From assembly GCA_021817755.1 (NCBI GenBank), contig JAKAGC010000211.1, positions 1-6,890 on the forward strand: a DNA stretch of 6,890 nucleotides, given 5' to 3'. Below, one piece after another: positions 1-6,227 of the stretch; the first letter of the stretch is position 1; every line of letters starts with the position of its first letter. Under the pieces are notes generated by a model. The model saw nothing but the letters and a program-made list of their open reading frames with translations, had not been told where the DNA came from and searched no databases. Both the position numbers and the translations under genes were made by a program. The DNA is from Acidobacteriota bacterium. Lineage in GTDB: Bacteria; Acidobacteriota; Aminicenantia; UBA2199.

Positions 1-1
1 T

Positions 2-226
2 TTTTCCGAAAAAGGGATTGTGGCTTCCTTAACTATAGTGAATAATGAACTTCGATATGACTTCATGATTGAACCTCATGCGCATTTCCAATGTACCCGT
101 TGCGGAGTATTAATCGATATTCCCATGAAAAATGATCTTTTCCTTGTGGAAACCATAGATAAGCATCGTGTTGAAGAAATCCAATTAACGTTTAAAGGTG
201 TTTGTTCCAGTTGTCTAAAAAAATAA
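2..226 (+). CDS. perR: Fur-family peroxide-sensing regulator, PerR-like (C-terminal part, 5' end outside window)
   Basis: The reading frame is open to the left edge, so the winged-helix DNA-binding domain is missing. What remains is about 74 residues: the end of that domain and the Fur dimerisation domain. A possible internal GTG at 20 is not the real start, because the upstream residues (FSEKGIV) continue the family pattern. Visible motifs are RYDF, HAH, CTRC and, near the end, CSSC. The two CxxC pairs match the structural zinc site of PerR. The Asp of RYDF, the two His of HAH and the Asp of VLID match the regulatory metal site of Bacillus PerR, including spacing. Asp rather than Glu at the last position is the residue tied to peroxide sensing in PerR. 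The fifth ligand, an N-terminal His, is out of view. Peroxide-detoxifying genes directly downstream support a PerR role. The Fur family is certain; the PerR subtype is inferred. Confidence 0.85.
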   Translation, partial: FSEKGIVASLTIVNNELRYDFMIEPHAHFQCTRCGVLIDIPMKNDLFLVETIDKHRVEEIQLTFKGVCSSCLKK

Positions 227-233
227 AAAACTC

Positions 234-262
234 TGGACATTTTTTTTCTGATATAGTAAATT
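234..262 (+). promoter_or_regulatory. Candidate rubrerythrin promoter
   Basis: TGGACA at 234-239 differs from the -35 consensus at one position. It is followed by an eight-T run and, 17 bases on, by TAAATT (257-262) as a possible weak -10; TATAGT at 252-257 resembles -10 better but leaves only 12 bases of spacer. The block matches the one before the FprA gene. It lies just after the regulator's stop codon, so rubrerythrin could be transcribed separately from the regulator. Confidence 0.4.
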
Positions 263-287
263 TTTGTTATAAAAAGGAGATATAGAC

Positions 288-833
288 ATGAGTAAGACAA
301 AACAAAATCTTGAAGCCGCATTTGCAGGCGAATCACAAGCAAGAAATAAGTATACTTACTTTTCAAAAGTAGCACATAATGAAGGATTTCATTACATTGG
401 GAAGGTTTTTGAAGAAACCGCCGATAATGAAATGCAGCACGCAAAAGAAGAATTCAAGCTGTTAAATGGTATTGGAAACACTGCCGCCAATTTGAAAGAA
501 GCAATGGATGGCGAAGATTATGAAACCACTACCATGTACCCCGAATTCGCAAAACAGGCAGAAGAAGAAGGTAACAAAGAAGCCGCATTACTCTTTCGAC
601 AAATCGGAAAAGTAGAAAAACATCATAGGGAACGCTATAAAAAGCTTCTCGATATGGTATTGAAAGGGAACGTTTTTAAACGTGAGAAACCCATCCGCTG
701 GAAATGTATCAAGTGTGGTCATATTCACGAAGGAACCGAACCTCCCGGAATGTGTCCTTGCTGTAAACACCCCAAAGAATACTTCGAACCCGAATGTATG
801 TGTTTCGAAGAAAATTGCGACAAATGTAAATAG
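288..833 (+). CDS. rbr: Rubrerythrin (non-haem diiron peroxidase)
   Basis: This 181-residue cytoplasmic enzyme reduces hydrogen peroxide to water with electrons from rubredoxin or a similar donor. The N-terminal four-helix domain (about 1-125) has the diiron ligand set by alignment with the family: Glu15, Glu48 with His51, Glu76 and Glu79, and Glu110 with His113. A rubredoxin-like domain follows (about 135-168), with Cys140-x2-Cys143 and Cys156-x2-Cys159; Cys158 is an extra cysteine inside the second pair. Most relatives end soon after this domain, but here 12 further residues carry four more cysteines (170, 172, 177, 180). ATG 288 is chosen because AAGGAG lies 8 bases upstream (274-279) and the protein starts where the family does. 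The gene lies 61 bases after the PerR-like regulator and 60 bases before FprA. It is probably peroxide-induced, which is inferred from context. Confidence 0.96.
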   Translation: MSKTKQNLEAAFAGESQARNKYTYFSKVAHNEGFHYIGKVFEETADNEMQHAKEEFKLLNGIGNTAANLKEAMDGEDYETTTMYPEFAKQAEEEGNKEAALLFRQIGKVEKHHRERYKKLLDMVLKGNVFKREKPIRWKCIKCGHIHEGTEPPGMCPCCKHPKEYFEPECMCFEENCDKCK

Positions 834-835
834 TC

Positions 836-864
836 TGGAAATTTTTTTCTTAAATCAGTATAAT
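836..864 (+). promoter_or_regulatory. Candidate promoter for the FprA gene
   Basis: TGGAAA (836-841) and a perfect TATAAT (859-864) are separated by 17 bases that begin with a seven-T run. Initiation would fall near 871, upstream of the AGGAGG ribosome binding site at 881-886. The -35 matches consensus at four of six positions. A second TATAAT lies at 870-875 but has a poor -35 partner (TTCTTA). This suggests that FprA, desulfoferrodoxin and rubredoxin can be expressed as a sub-operon besides any read-through from rubrerythrin. Confidence 0.55.
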
Positions 865-893
865 CAATCTATAATAAAATAGGAGGTACACAC

Positions 894-2078
894 GTGGCTG
901 TACAAGAAATAGTACCGGGGATTTACTCCATCGGTGTCAGGGATTGGGATCGTAAACTATTCGATGAACTTATCCCTTTACCTGACGGCACCAGTTACAA
1001 CTCATACCTGGTAAAAGGTAGTGAAAAAACAGTCGTTATCGATTCAGTAGACCCTACCAAATGCAACGAATGGCTTGCCAATCTCGACCGTCTCAATATC
1101 GAACATATCGATTATATCGTTTCTCATCATGCCGAACAAGATCACTCCGGCTCCATCCCCAATTTACTGGCTCGCTTTCCCAAAGCGAAAGTCGTTACTA
1201 TCGAAAAATGTAGAGAATTCCTCCAGGATCTCTTACTCATCCCTTCCGAACAATTTCTTGTTATAAAGGATGGAGAAACCCTTTCTCTCGGTGACCGGAC
1301 AATCGAATTTATCTTTACTCCTTGGGTCCATTGGCCCGAAACAATGTGCACTTACATAAAAGAAGATAAAATGCTCTTTTCTTGCGATTTCTTCGGTTCC
1401 CATATGGCTACCAGCCACTTGTTTGTCCCCGATGATCACAAAGTAATTGAGGATGCCAAACGTTATTTTGCCGAGATTATGATGCCCTTTCGTACGACCA
1501 TTAAGAAAAACATCGAAAAACTCTTGGCCCGGGAGATCGGCTATATTGCCCCCAGTCATGGACCCGTTTACGATAAGCCAAATATCATTATCGATGCCTA
1601 CAATAGTTGGGTTTCCGATAAAGTCGAAAATATGGCAGTATTGGCTTATGTCTCCATGCATGGAAGTACTCAAATAATGGCCGATTATCTTACCAATGCC
1701 TTAATGAGTCGTGGTGTAAATGTCAAAGTTTTTAATCTCACCCGTGCCGATCTCGGTGATCTCGCCATGTTCCTCGTTGATTCAGCAACAGTGATACTCG
1801 GGACTTCTACCGTATTAACCGGCCCCCATCCTGCTGCTGTTTATGCATCTACTCTTATTAACGCCTTACGCCCACGTTTGAAATATGTGGCTCTATTTGG
1901 ATCCTTCGGTTGGGGCGGGCGTACAGTTGAAATTATTAAAAACAGTTTAAGTAATTTGAAAGTGGAGCTCTTTGAGCCCATTCTGGCCAAAGGGCATCCC
2001 AAAGAAAGCGATTTTCAAAAACTCGATCATCTGGCCGATGAAATTGCAGCCAGACACCGGGATTTGAAAAACCAATAA
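894..2078 (+). CDS. fprA: A-type flavoprotein / flavo-diiron O2 (or NO) reductase
   Basis: This 394-residue soluble enzyme of the rubredoxin:oxygen oxidoreductase family reduces O2 to water, or NO to N2O, without releasing reactive oxygen. The N-terminal metallo-beta-lactamase-like domain (about 1-245) has the diiron motif His79-x-Glu81-x-Asp83-His84, His146 (in WVHW), Asp165 (CDFF) and His222 (SHGP). The flavodoxin-like domain (about 246-394) has the FMN phosphate loop SMHGST (254-259) and the GSFGWGG segment of the family. There is no fused rubredoxin or flavin reductase domain, so an external donor is needed; the rubredoxin two genes downstream is the obvious candidate. The start is GTG 894, chosen because AGGAGG (881-886) lies 7 bases upstream and the N-terminus aligns with the family. 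O2 or NO preference cannot be read from the sequence. Confidence 0.96.
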   Translation: MAVQEIVPGIYSIGVRDWDRKLFDELIPLPDGTSYNSYLVKGSEKTVVIDSVDPTKCNEWLANLDRLNIEHIDYIVSHHAEQDHSGSIPNLLARFPKAKVVTIEKCREFLQDLLLIPSEQFLVIKDGETLSLGDRTIEFIFTPWVHWPETMCTYIKEDKMLFSCDFFGSHMATSHLFVPDDHKVIEDAKRYFAEIMMPFRTTIKKNIEKLLAREIGYIAPSHGPVYDKPNIIIDAYNSWVSDKVENMAVLAYVSMHGSTQIMADYLTNALMSRGVNVKVFNLTRADLGDLAMFLVDSATVILGTSTVLTGPHPAAVYASTLINALRPRLKYVALFGSFGWGGRTVEIIKNSLSNLKVELFEPILAKGHPKESDFQKLDHLADEIAARHRDLKNQ

Positions 2079-2103
2079 AACAGATTATCTATGGAGGTAA
2101 ACT

Positions 2104-2478
2104 ATGACTCAAAAATTGGAAGTATACAAATGCAGTATCTGTGGAAATATTGTTGAAGTTGTACACGAAGGAGCAGGAGAACTCGTGTGCTGCAACCAGC
2201 CTATGAAATTGATGGCCGAAAATACCGTCGATGCAGCTAAAGAGAAACATGTTCCTGTCATCGAAAAAACAAAAGACGGTATACTCGTGAAAGTCGGAAG
2301 CGTTGCTCATCCCATGCTACCCGAACATTATATCGAATGGATTCAATTGCTCGCTGATGGAAAAGCCTACAGGCAGTTTCTCAACCCTGGCGATAAACCT
2401 GAAGCCCTGTTTAAAATCGATGCCGAGAATGTATCGGCTCGTGAATCCTGTAATCTCCATGGTATTTGGAAACAATAA
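2104..2478 (+). CDS. dfx: Desulfoferrodoxin / superoxide reductase (two-iron type)
   Basis: This 124-residue cytoplasmic protein reduces superoxide to hydrogen peroxide without making O2. The N-terminal desulforedoxin domain (1-37) holds Cys10, Cys13, Cys29 and Cys30, the centre I iron site that makes it the two-iron (class I) type. The C-terminal catalytic domain holds the centre II ligands His49, His69, His75, Cys116 and His119. The adjacent Glu47-Lys48 matches the conserved EKH motif that guides superoxide to the iron. Length and all ligands are normal, so the protein should be active. GGAGG (2093-2097) lies 6 bases before the ATG. The gene begins 25 bases after FprA, which argues for one transcript. 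Its product, hydrogen peroxide, is the substrate of the rubrerythrin encoded upstream. Confidence 0.97.
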   Translation: MTQKLEVYKCSICGNIVEVVHEGAGELVCCNQPMKLMAENTVDAAKEKHVPVIEKTKDGILVKVGSVAHPMLPEHYIEWIQLLADGKAYRQFLNPGDKPEALFKIDAENVSARESCNLHGIWKQ

Positions 2479-2514
2479 TACCAGTTTACCTGCACTAATT
2501 AAATAGGAGGAATT

Positions 2515-2679
2515 ATGCAAAAGTATCAATGTATTGCTTGCGGTTATATTTATGATCCCAAGGAAGGCGACCCAGATGGCGGTATCGAACCCGGTACTGC
2601 GTTTGAAGATATCCCCGATGATTGGGTGTGCCCTATCTGTGGTGTAGGAAAAGACGAATTTGAACCTTACGAAGAGTAA
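2515..2679 (+). CDS. rub: Rubredoxin
   Basis: This 54-residue electron carrier is a standard full-length rubredoxin. Cys6-x2-Cys9 and Cys39-x2-Cys42 bind one iron. The conserved stretches around Tyr11-Tyr13, GDPDGG (18-23), PGT (26-28) and the DDWVCP knuckle (35-40) are all present. AGGAGG at 2505-2510 lies only 4 bases before the ATG, a tight but workable spacing. It begins 36 bases after desulfoferrodoxin and is the last gene before the terminator. It can plausibly feed electrons to FprA, rubrerythrin and desulfoferrodoxin. The reductase that recharges it (an NADH- or NADPH-rubredoxin oxidoreductase) is not in this window. Confidence 0.97.
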   Translation: MQKYQCIACGYIYDPKEGDPDGGIEPGTAFEDIPDDWVCPICGVGKDEFEPYEE

Positions 2680-2699
2680 TATCTTATGAAATTTAAACC

Positions 2700-2734
2700 G
2701 GAAGGGCACGTTTTTACGTGCCCTTTCTTTTTTT
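2700..2734 (+). terminator. Rho-independent terminator of the oxygen-defence cassette
   Basis: A 10-bp perfect stem pairs AAGGGCACGT (2702-2711) with ACGTGCCCTT (2716-2725) around a TTTT loop. The stem extends two more pairs (one a G-U wobble) to 2700/2727. Seven T residues follow (2728-2734). It lies 20 bases after the rubredoxin stop and separates the cassette from fumarase. Confidence 0.93.
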
Positions 2735-2802
2735 CTAAGAATTTTTATTTTGGTCTTTATCCTAGAATGTTTTAAAAAGTATTTAATTTATTCGAGGTAA
2801 AT

Positions 2803-4203
2803 ATGGAAAATAAAAAGGATTACAGGATCGAAAAAGATTCCATGGGTGAAATGTCTGTTCCTCGTGATGCCTTATGGGGAGCACAAACCCAACGTGCCGT
2901 TGAAAATTTTCCGATAAGCTCATACCGTTTCCCGCGTATATTCATTCGTGCACTCGGAATGGTCAAATTTGCCGCAGCAACAGCCAATATTCAATTGGGA
3001 TTACTTGATCCCAAACGCGGTAAAGGGATTCTCGATGCATCTATGGAAGTAATGAATGGAACTCTTGACGATCAATTTGTTCTCGATATTTTTCAAACAG
3101 GTTCCGGTACTTCTACCAATATGAATGCCAATGAAGTCATTGCCCATCGCGCTCAAATACTCATCGCAGAAAACGCCGATTCCCCCTTACTAATTCATCC
3201 CAACGACCATGTCAATATGGGCCAATCCAGTAATGATGTCATTCCGTCATGTATGCATATCTCCATTTTGGAAGCGTTAACTCTCAATCTGCTCCCAGCT
3301 CTTCGCAAACTTGAAGAAGAATTCCGAAAAAAAGCCGTAGAATTCAACCACATTGTTAAAATCGGTCGTACTCATTTGCAGGATGCCACTCCTGTTCGCC
3401 TTGGGCAGGAATTTGGCGGATATGCCAGCATGATTCAACATAGCATCCACCGTATTGAAAAAGATTTTCAGGATTTACGCGAACTCGCCCTCGGAGGCAC
3501 TGCCGTTGGAACCGGAATAAATGCAAATCCTCGTTTTATAGAACTTACCATTCAGGAAATTAGCAAAATCACCCGTCTAAACTTTAGTGAAGCTCAGGAT
3601 CATTTTGAAGCACAAGGTGGTAAAGATGCAGTCGTTGAAATTTCCGGAACCTTAAAAACACTTGCCGCATCCCTTTTAAAAATTGCAGGAGATATCAAAT
3701 GGATGGGAGCAGGTCCTTATGGAAATCTTGGGGAAATAAATATTCCTCCCGTTCAACCCGGTTCTTCAATCATGCCCGGGAAAGTGAATCCCGTTATTAT
3801 CGAATCCCTTCAGCAAGTCGCTGTACAGGTCATCGGGAGCGATGCCGTCGTCACTCTTTGCGGCCTCTCCGGTAATTTTGAACTAAATACCATGATGCCA
3901 GTCATGGCATTCAACATTTTATCCTCCATTCAACTATTAACCAATGGAATAAATGTTTTCGCAGATAAATGTATTTCCCGTATCACAGCCAATGAAGCCC
4001 GCTGCAAAGAAATGATGGAAAAGAGCCTTGCCATGGTCACCGCTCTAAATCCCCATATCGGGTATGATGCAGCCGCTGAAATCGCTAAAGAGGCTTACAA
4101 AACAGGAAAAACCTTACGGCAGGTTATTCTCGAAAAGAATATCCTTCCCCCCAATGAAATTGATAAAATATTAGACCCTTATTCATTAACTGTTCCTCAA
4201 TAA
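2803..4203 (+). CDS. fumC: Class II fumarate hydratase (fumarase C)
   Basis: This 466-residue cytoplasmic enzyme interconverts fumarate and L-malate. It belongs to the fumarase/aspartase superfamily and needs no iron-sulphur cluster. Family motifs appear in order: GSGTSTNMNANE, HPNDHVNMGQSSND, GRTHLQDA with catalytic His191 (E. coli FumC His188), and the signature GSSIMPGKVNP (320-330) with Ser321, Lys327 and Asn329. These match E. coli Ser318, Lys324 and Asn326 at a constant offset of three. Length is normal for the family. The start is ATG 2803, with GAGG at 2794-2797 five bases upstream. The preceding gap (2735-2802) follows a terminator, so a promoter should lie there; TAGAAT (2763-2768) could be its -10, but I see no good -35. 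Aspartase and argininosuccinate lyase are relatives, but the motifs and numbering favour fumarase. Confidence 0.95.
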   Translation: MENKKDYRIEKDSMGEMSVPRDALWGAQTQRAVENFPISSYRFPRIFIRALGMVKFAAATANIQLGLLDPKRGKGILDASMEVMNGTLDDQFVLDIFQTGSGTSTNMNANEVIAHRAQILIAENADSPLLIHPNDHVNMGQSSNDVIPSCMHISILEALTLNLLPALRKLEEEFRKKAVEFNHIVKIGRTHLQDATPVRLGQEFGGYASMIQHSIHRIEKDFQDLRELALGGTAVGTGINANPRFIELTIQEISKITRLNFSEAQDHFEAQGGKDAVVEISGTLKTLAASLLKIAGDIKWMGAGPYGNLGEINIPPVQPGSSIMPGKVNPVIIESLQQVAVQVIGSDAVVTLCGLSGNFELNTMMPVMAFNILSSIQLLTNGINVFADKCISRITANEARCKEMMEKSLAMVTALNPHIGYDAAAEIAKEAYKTGKTLRQVILEKNILPPNEIDKILDPYSLTVPQ

Positions 4204-4214
4204 TATACGATTAA

Positions 4215-5039
4215 ATGAAGAAATCCAAAAAAAACTATTTTGCCGTTGCTGTTGGCCGGAAACCCGGTATATATCAAAGTTGGTCTGGTGAAGAAGGTGC
4301 ACAAAAGCAGGTAATCGGACATCCCGGTTCAGTTTACCAGGGGTTCCAAACCCTGGATGAAGCCCAGACATGGTTGGATAACGTTGCCAAAGGTCAAGTC
4401 ACTTCTCCTCCCTCTGAAAAAGAAACCCCAAAGCCATTATTCTCTCCCTCAAAAGAAGATGATGTCTCTCTTTCCCATATTAAAAAGCATGCACGAGACA
4501 AAGAACCATTACCCGCTGTTACTCATCGTAACGTCGATGCGCCTGCGGAATTAAAAAATGGAAAGGTTATTCTTTACACCGATGGTGGGTGTATGAACAA
4601 TCCCGGACCCGGTGGTTATGGAGTCGTTTTATTATATGCCGATAAGCGTAAAGAACTTTCAGGCGGATTCCGGTTAACCACAAACAATCGGATGGAATTA
4701 ACTGCTTGCATCCAGGGGCTTCTCGCATTGAAGTTTCCCTGTCCCGTTATTGTATTCAGTGATTCCCAATATCTGATTAATGGAATGACAAAGGGATGGG
4801 CCCTTCGCTGGAAGAAAAAAGGATGGATGCGCACCCCCGATCAAATGGCAGAGAATGCCGATTTATGGGCTCAGTTATTGGAGTTATGCAGTATTCATCG
4901 TGTCGAGTTCGTGTGGGTTAAGGGGCATGCAGGTACTCCCGAAAATGAAAGGTGCGATCAGTTGGCCAAAGCTGCTGCAATGAATAAAGAAATCCATCAA
5001 CCCGATACCCCTTACGAAATTGCTAAATCCAATCAATAA
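4215..5039 (+). CDS. rnhA: Ribonuclease HI with N-terminal viroplasmin-type hybrid-binding domain
   Basis: This 274-residue endonuclease cuts the RNA strand of RNA-DNA hybrids, as in R-loops and replication primers. The N-terminal domain (about 7-54, YFAVAVGRKPGIY to AQTWLDN) is the caulimovirus-viroplasmin/RNase H1 hybrid-binding fold, known in relatives to bind RNA-DNA duplex. A polar, low-complexity linker (about 57-114) follows. The catalytic domain (about 117-256) has the full acidic set: Asp123 (YTDGG), Glu161 (NNRMELTA), Asp183 (SDSQY) and Asp248 (NERCD), plus His238 in KGHAG. A basic segment including WKKKGW (199-204) matches the substrate-binding handle of bacterial RNase HI. ATG 4215 is 11 bases after the fumarase stop and has no purine-rich ribosome binding site, unlike the other complete + strand genes here. 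Translation may depend on ribosomes finishing fumarase. The start is supported by the domain beginning almost at once. Confidence 0.94.
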   Translation: MKKSKKNYFAVAVGRKPGIYQSWSGEEGAQKQVIGHPGSVYQGFQTLDEAQTWLDNVAKGQVTSPPSEKETPKPLFSPSKEDDVSLSHIKKHARDKEPLPAVTHRNVDAPAELKNGKVILYTDGGCMNNPGPGGYGVVLLYADKRKELSGGFRLTTNNRMELTACIQGLLALKFPCPVIVFSDSQYLINGMTKGWALRWKKKGWMRTPDQMAENADLWAQLLELCSIHRVEFVWVKGHAGTPENERCDQLAKAAAMNKEIHQPDTPYEIAKSNQ

Positions 5040-5057
5040 TGATCGTATCTATTTGAT

Positions 5058-5807
5058 TTAATAGTTCATCCTGGTGATTTCTTCCGTGTAAGGATGTTTT
5101 GGAGATGAAACCAATTTTTCCCAATTCCCCTCATCCACGATTTCCCCTTTTTGTATGATATAAATATAGTCGGAAACTCTCCGGGCTAACTCGATACTAT
5201 GCGTAATTATTAAAAATGTATATCCTCTCTCTTCCCGGTAAAATTTTAAAAGCGTTACTACTTCTTCTTGCAATTCTTCATCAAATCCCGCTGTAGGTTC
5301 ATCCAGTATCGTTAAAGCTCCTTGCCTCAATATTGCATATGCCAGTAAGCACCGTTGATTCTCACCCCCACTTAATTGAAACGGATACCCATTCAGAATC
5401 GATTCAATCTCTTCTCTTTTGAATCGAAGCCATTGCATCACCTCCATTAATTGAGCATCCGAAGATGATACCTTTTCCATCAATTGCAATTTCATTCGCT
5501 TTACAGGGTCGAAAGAAGACGCCGCCCCCTGAGGTGCATAAAAAATTCCATTTCCTCGTTTTTTTTCCAGTTCTTTATAAGAGACAGGAATGCCATCAAA
5601 ATAAACCCGTCCTTCCTTTATGTTCATTTCTGGAGGTAATAGAGCTGAAATAGTTCGCCCTAATGTCGATTTCCCTCCACCCGATTCTCCTATTATTGTT
5701 GTGATGGAATGGCGAGGCACAGAAATATTAATACCTTTTAATAAAGAAACCGGAGAACCGGAGCCGATAAATTCGACTTCCAGGTTCTCCGTACGCAATA
5801 AAGCCAT
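5058..5807 (-). CDS. ABC transporter ATP-binding protein, Opp/Dpp/Nik type
   Basis: This 249-residue nucleotide-binding subunit would power an import system for peptides, nickel or a related small solute. The Walker A motif is GESGGGKST (40-48), the Q-loop Gln93 lies in YAPQG, the signature is LSGGE (145-149), Walker B ends at Asp169-Glu170, and the H-loop is His203 (ITHS). All catalytic residues are present. The SSPKHPYTEE segment near the C-terminus (234-243) is characteristic of the oligopeptide/nickel ATPase group. At 249 residues it is near NikD/NikE size and shorter than most OppD/OppF proteins. The start codon overlaps the RidA stop codon (TAATG), and the only GAGG lies about 16 bases upstream, so translational coupling to ridA is likely. 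No permease, binding protein or partner ATPase follows; the gene ends 18 bases from the convergent RNase HI. Further subunits may lie upstream, outside the window. Substrate is unknown. Confidence 0.9.
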   Translation of the reverse strand: MALLRTENLEVEFIGSGSPVSLLKGINISVPRHSITTIIGESGGGKSTLGRTISALLPPEMNIKEGRVYFDGIPVSYKELEKKRGNGIFYAPQGAASSFDPVKRMKLQLMEKVSSSDAQLMEVMQWLRFKREEIESILNGYPFQLSGGENQRCLLAYAILRQGALTILDEPTAGFDEELQEEVVTLLKFYREERGYTFLIITHSIELARRVSDYIYIIQKGEIVDEGNWEKLVSSPKHPYTEEITRMNY

Positions 5808-6187
5808 TAAATAACTGCGATGACCTCAATTTCGATATCTGCCGCTGCTGGAAGATCTTTAACAGCAAACGTCGAACGTGCCGGATACGGCTGTTGAAAA
5901 TGAGAACCGTAAATCTCATTAACCTTTTTAAAATCAGCCATATCTTTTAAAAAAATAGTCGTTTTTACAACATTATTCAAATCTGCCCCAGCTTCACTAA
6001 GAATAGCCTTTATATTTTTAAATACCTGGTACGCTTGCCCTTCCACTCCACCTTCTGCCAGTGTTTTCGTCTCAGGATTAATACCCACCTGACCCGAAAG
6101 AAACAACATATTACCCCATTTAATTCCTTGAGAATAAGGCCCTAATGCAGCCGGTGCGTTGGATGTTGAAATTGCTTCTTTGTTCAT
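5807..6187 (-). CDS. ridA: RidA family reactive enamine/imine deaminase (YjgF/YER057c/UK114)
   Basis: This 126-residue trimeric cytoplasmic enzyme hydrolyses reactive 2-aminoacrylate and related enamines made by pyridoxal-phosphate enzymes such as threonine and serine dehydratases. The whole chain is one RidA domain of normal length. Visible landmarks are GPYSQG with Tyr18 (16-21), the LSGQVG strand (30-35), and PARST with Arg104 (102-106), the arginine that binds the substrate carboxylate in the active RidA subfamily. The EIEVIAVI C-terminal strand (119-126) follows. With this Arg it is more likely a true RidA than one of the Rid1-7 groups lacking it. AAGGAG lies 8 bases before the ATG (6196-6201 on the opposite strand). 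It follows the unidentified protein by 63 bases and shares one base with the ABC ATPase start. Confidence 0.95.
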   Translation of the reverse strand: MNKEAISTSNAPAALGPYSQGIKWGNMLFLSGQVGINPETKTLAEGGVEGQAYQVFKNIKAILSEAGADLNNVVKTTIFLKDMADFKKVNEIYGSHFQQPYPARSTFAVKDLPAAADIEIEVIAVI

Positions 6188-6227
6188 ATCAGTTGCTCCT
6201 TTTTTATTTTAAATTTTTATCAAAATG

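Noticed and set aside
206..247. Possible terminator after the PerR-like gene (TCCAG pairing with CTGGA, then T-run)
   Set aside because: The stem is only 5 bp with a loop of about 22 bases. The second copy of the T-run block, after rubrerythrin, has no such stem, so a promoter element explains both copies better.
251..273. PerR box in the rubrerythrin leader
   Set aside because: Only one TTATAA half is visible (267-272) and the upstream half is not its inverted partner, so a box cannot be claimed by eye.
76..444. A 122-codon open frame antisense to the PerR-like gene and rubrerythrin
   Set aside because: It spans the intergenic promoter region and two conserved genes; the composition is that of a random reverse frame.
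1233..1673. A 146-codon open frame antisense to the FprA gene
   Set aside because: It lies wholly opposite a well-conserved gene, has no recognisable domain or ribosome binding site, and reads as a shadow of the sense codons.
2317..2709. A 130-codon open frame antisense to desulfoferrodoxin and rubredoxin
   Set aside because: It runs through both genes and into the terminator stem; its residues make no known domain and both sense genes are certain.
4383..4557. Possible frameshift or gene fusion point in the RNase HI linker
   Set aside because: The frame is continuous, and a polar linker between the viroplasmin-type and catalytic domains is normal for this protein type.
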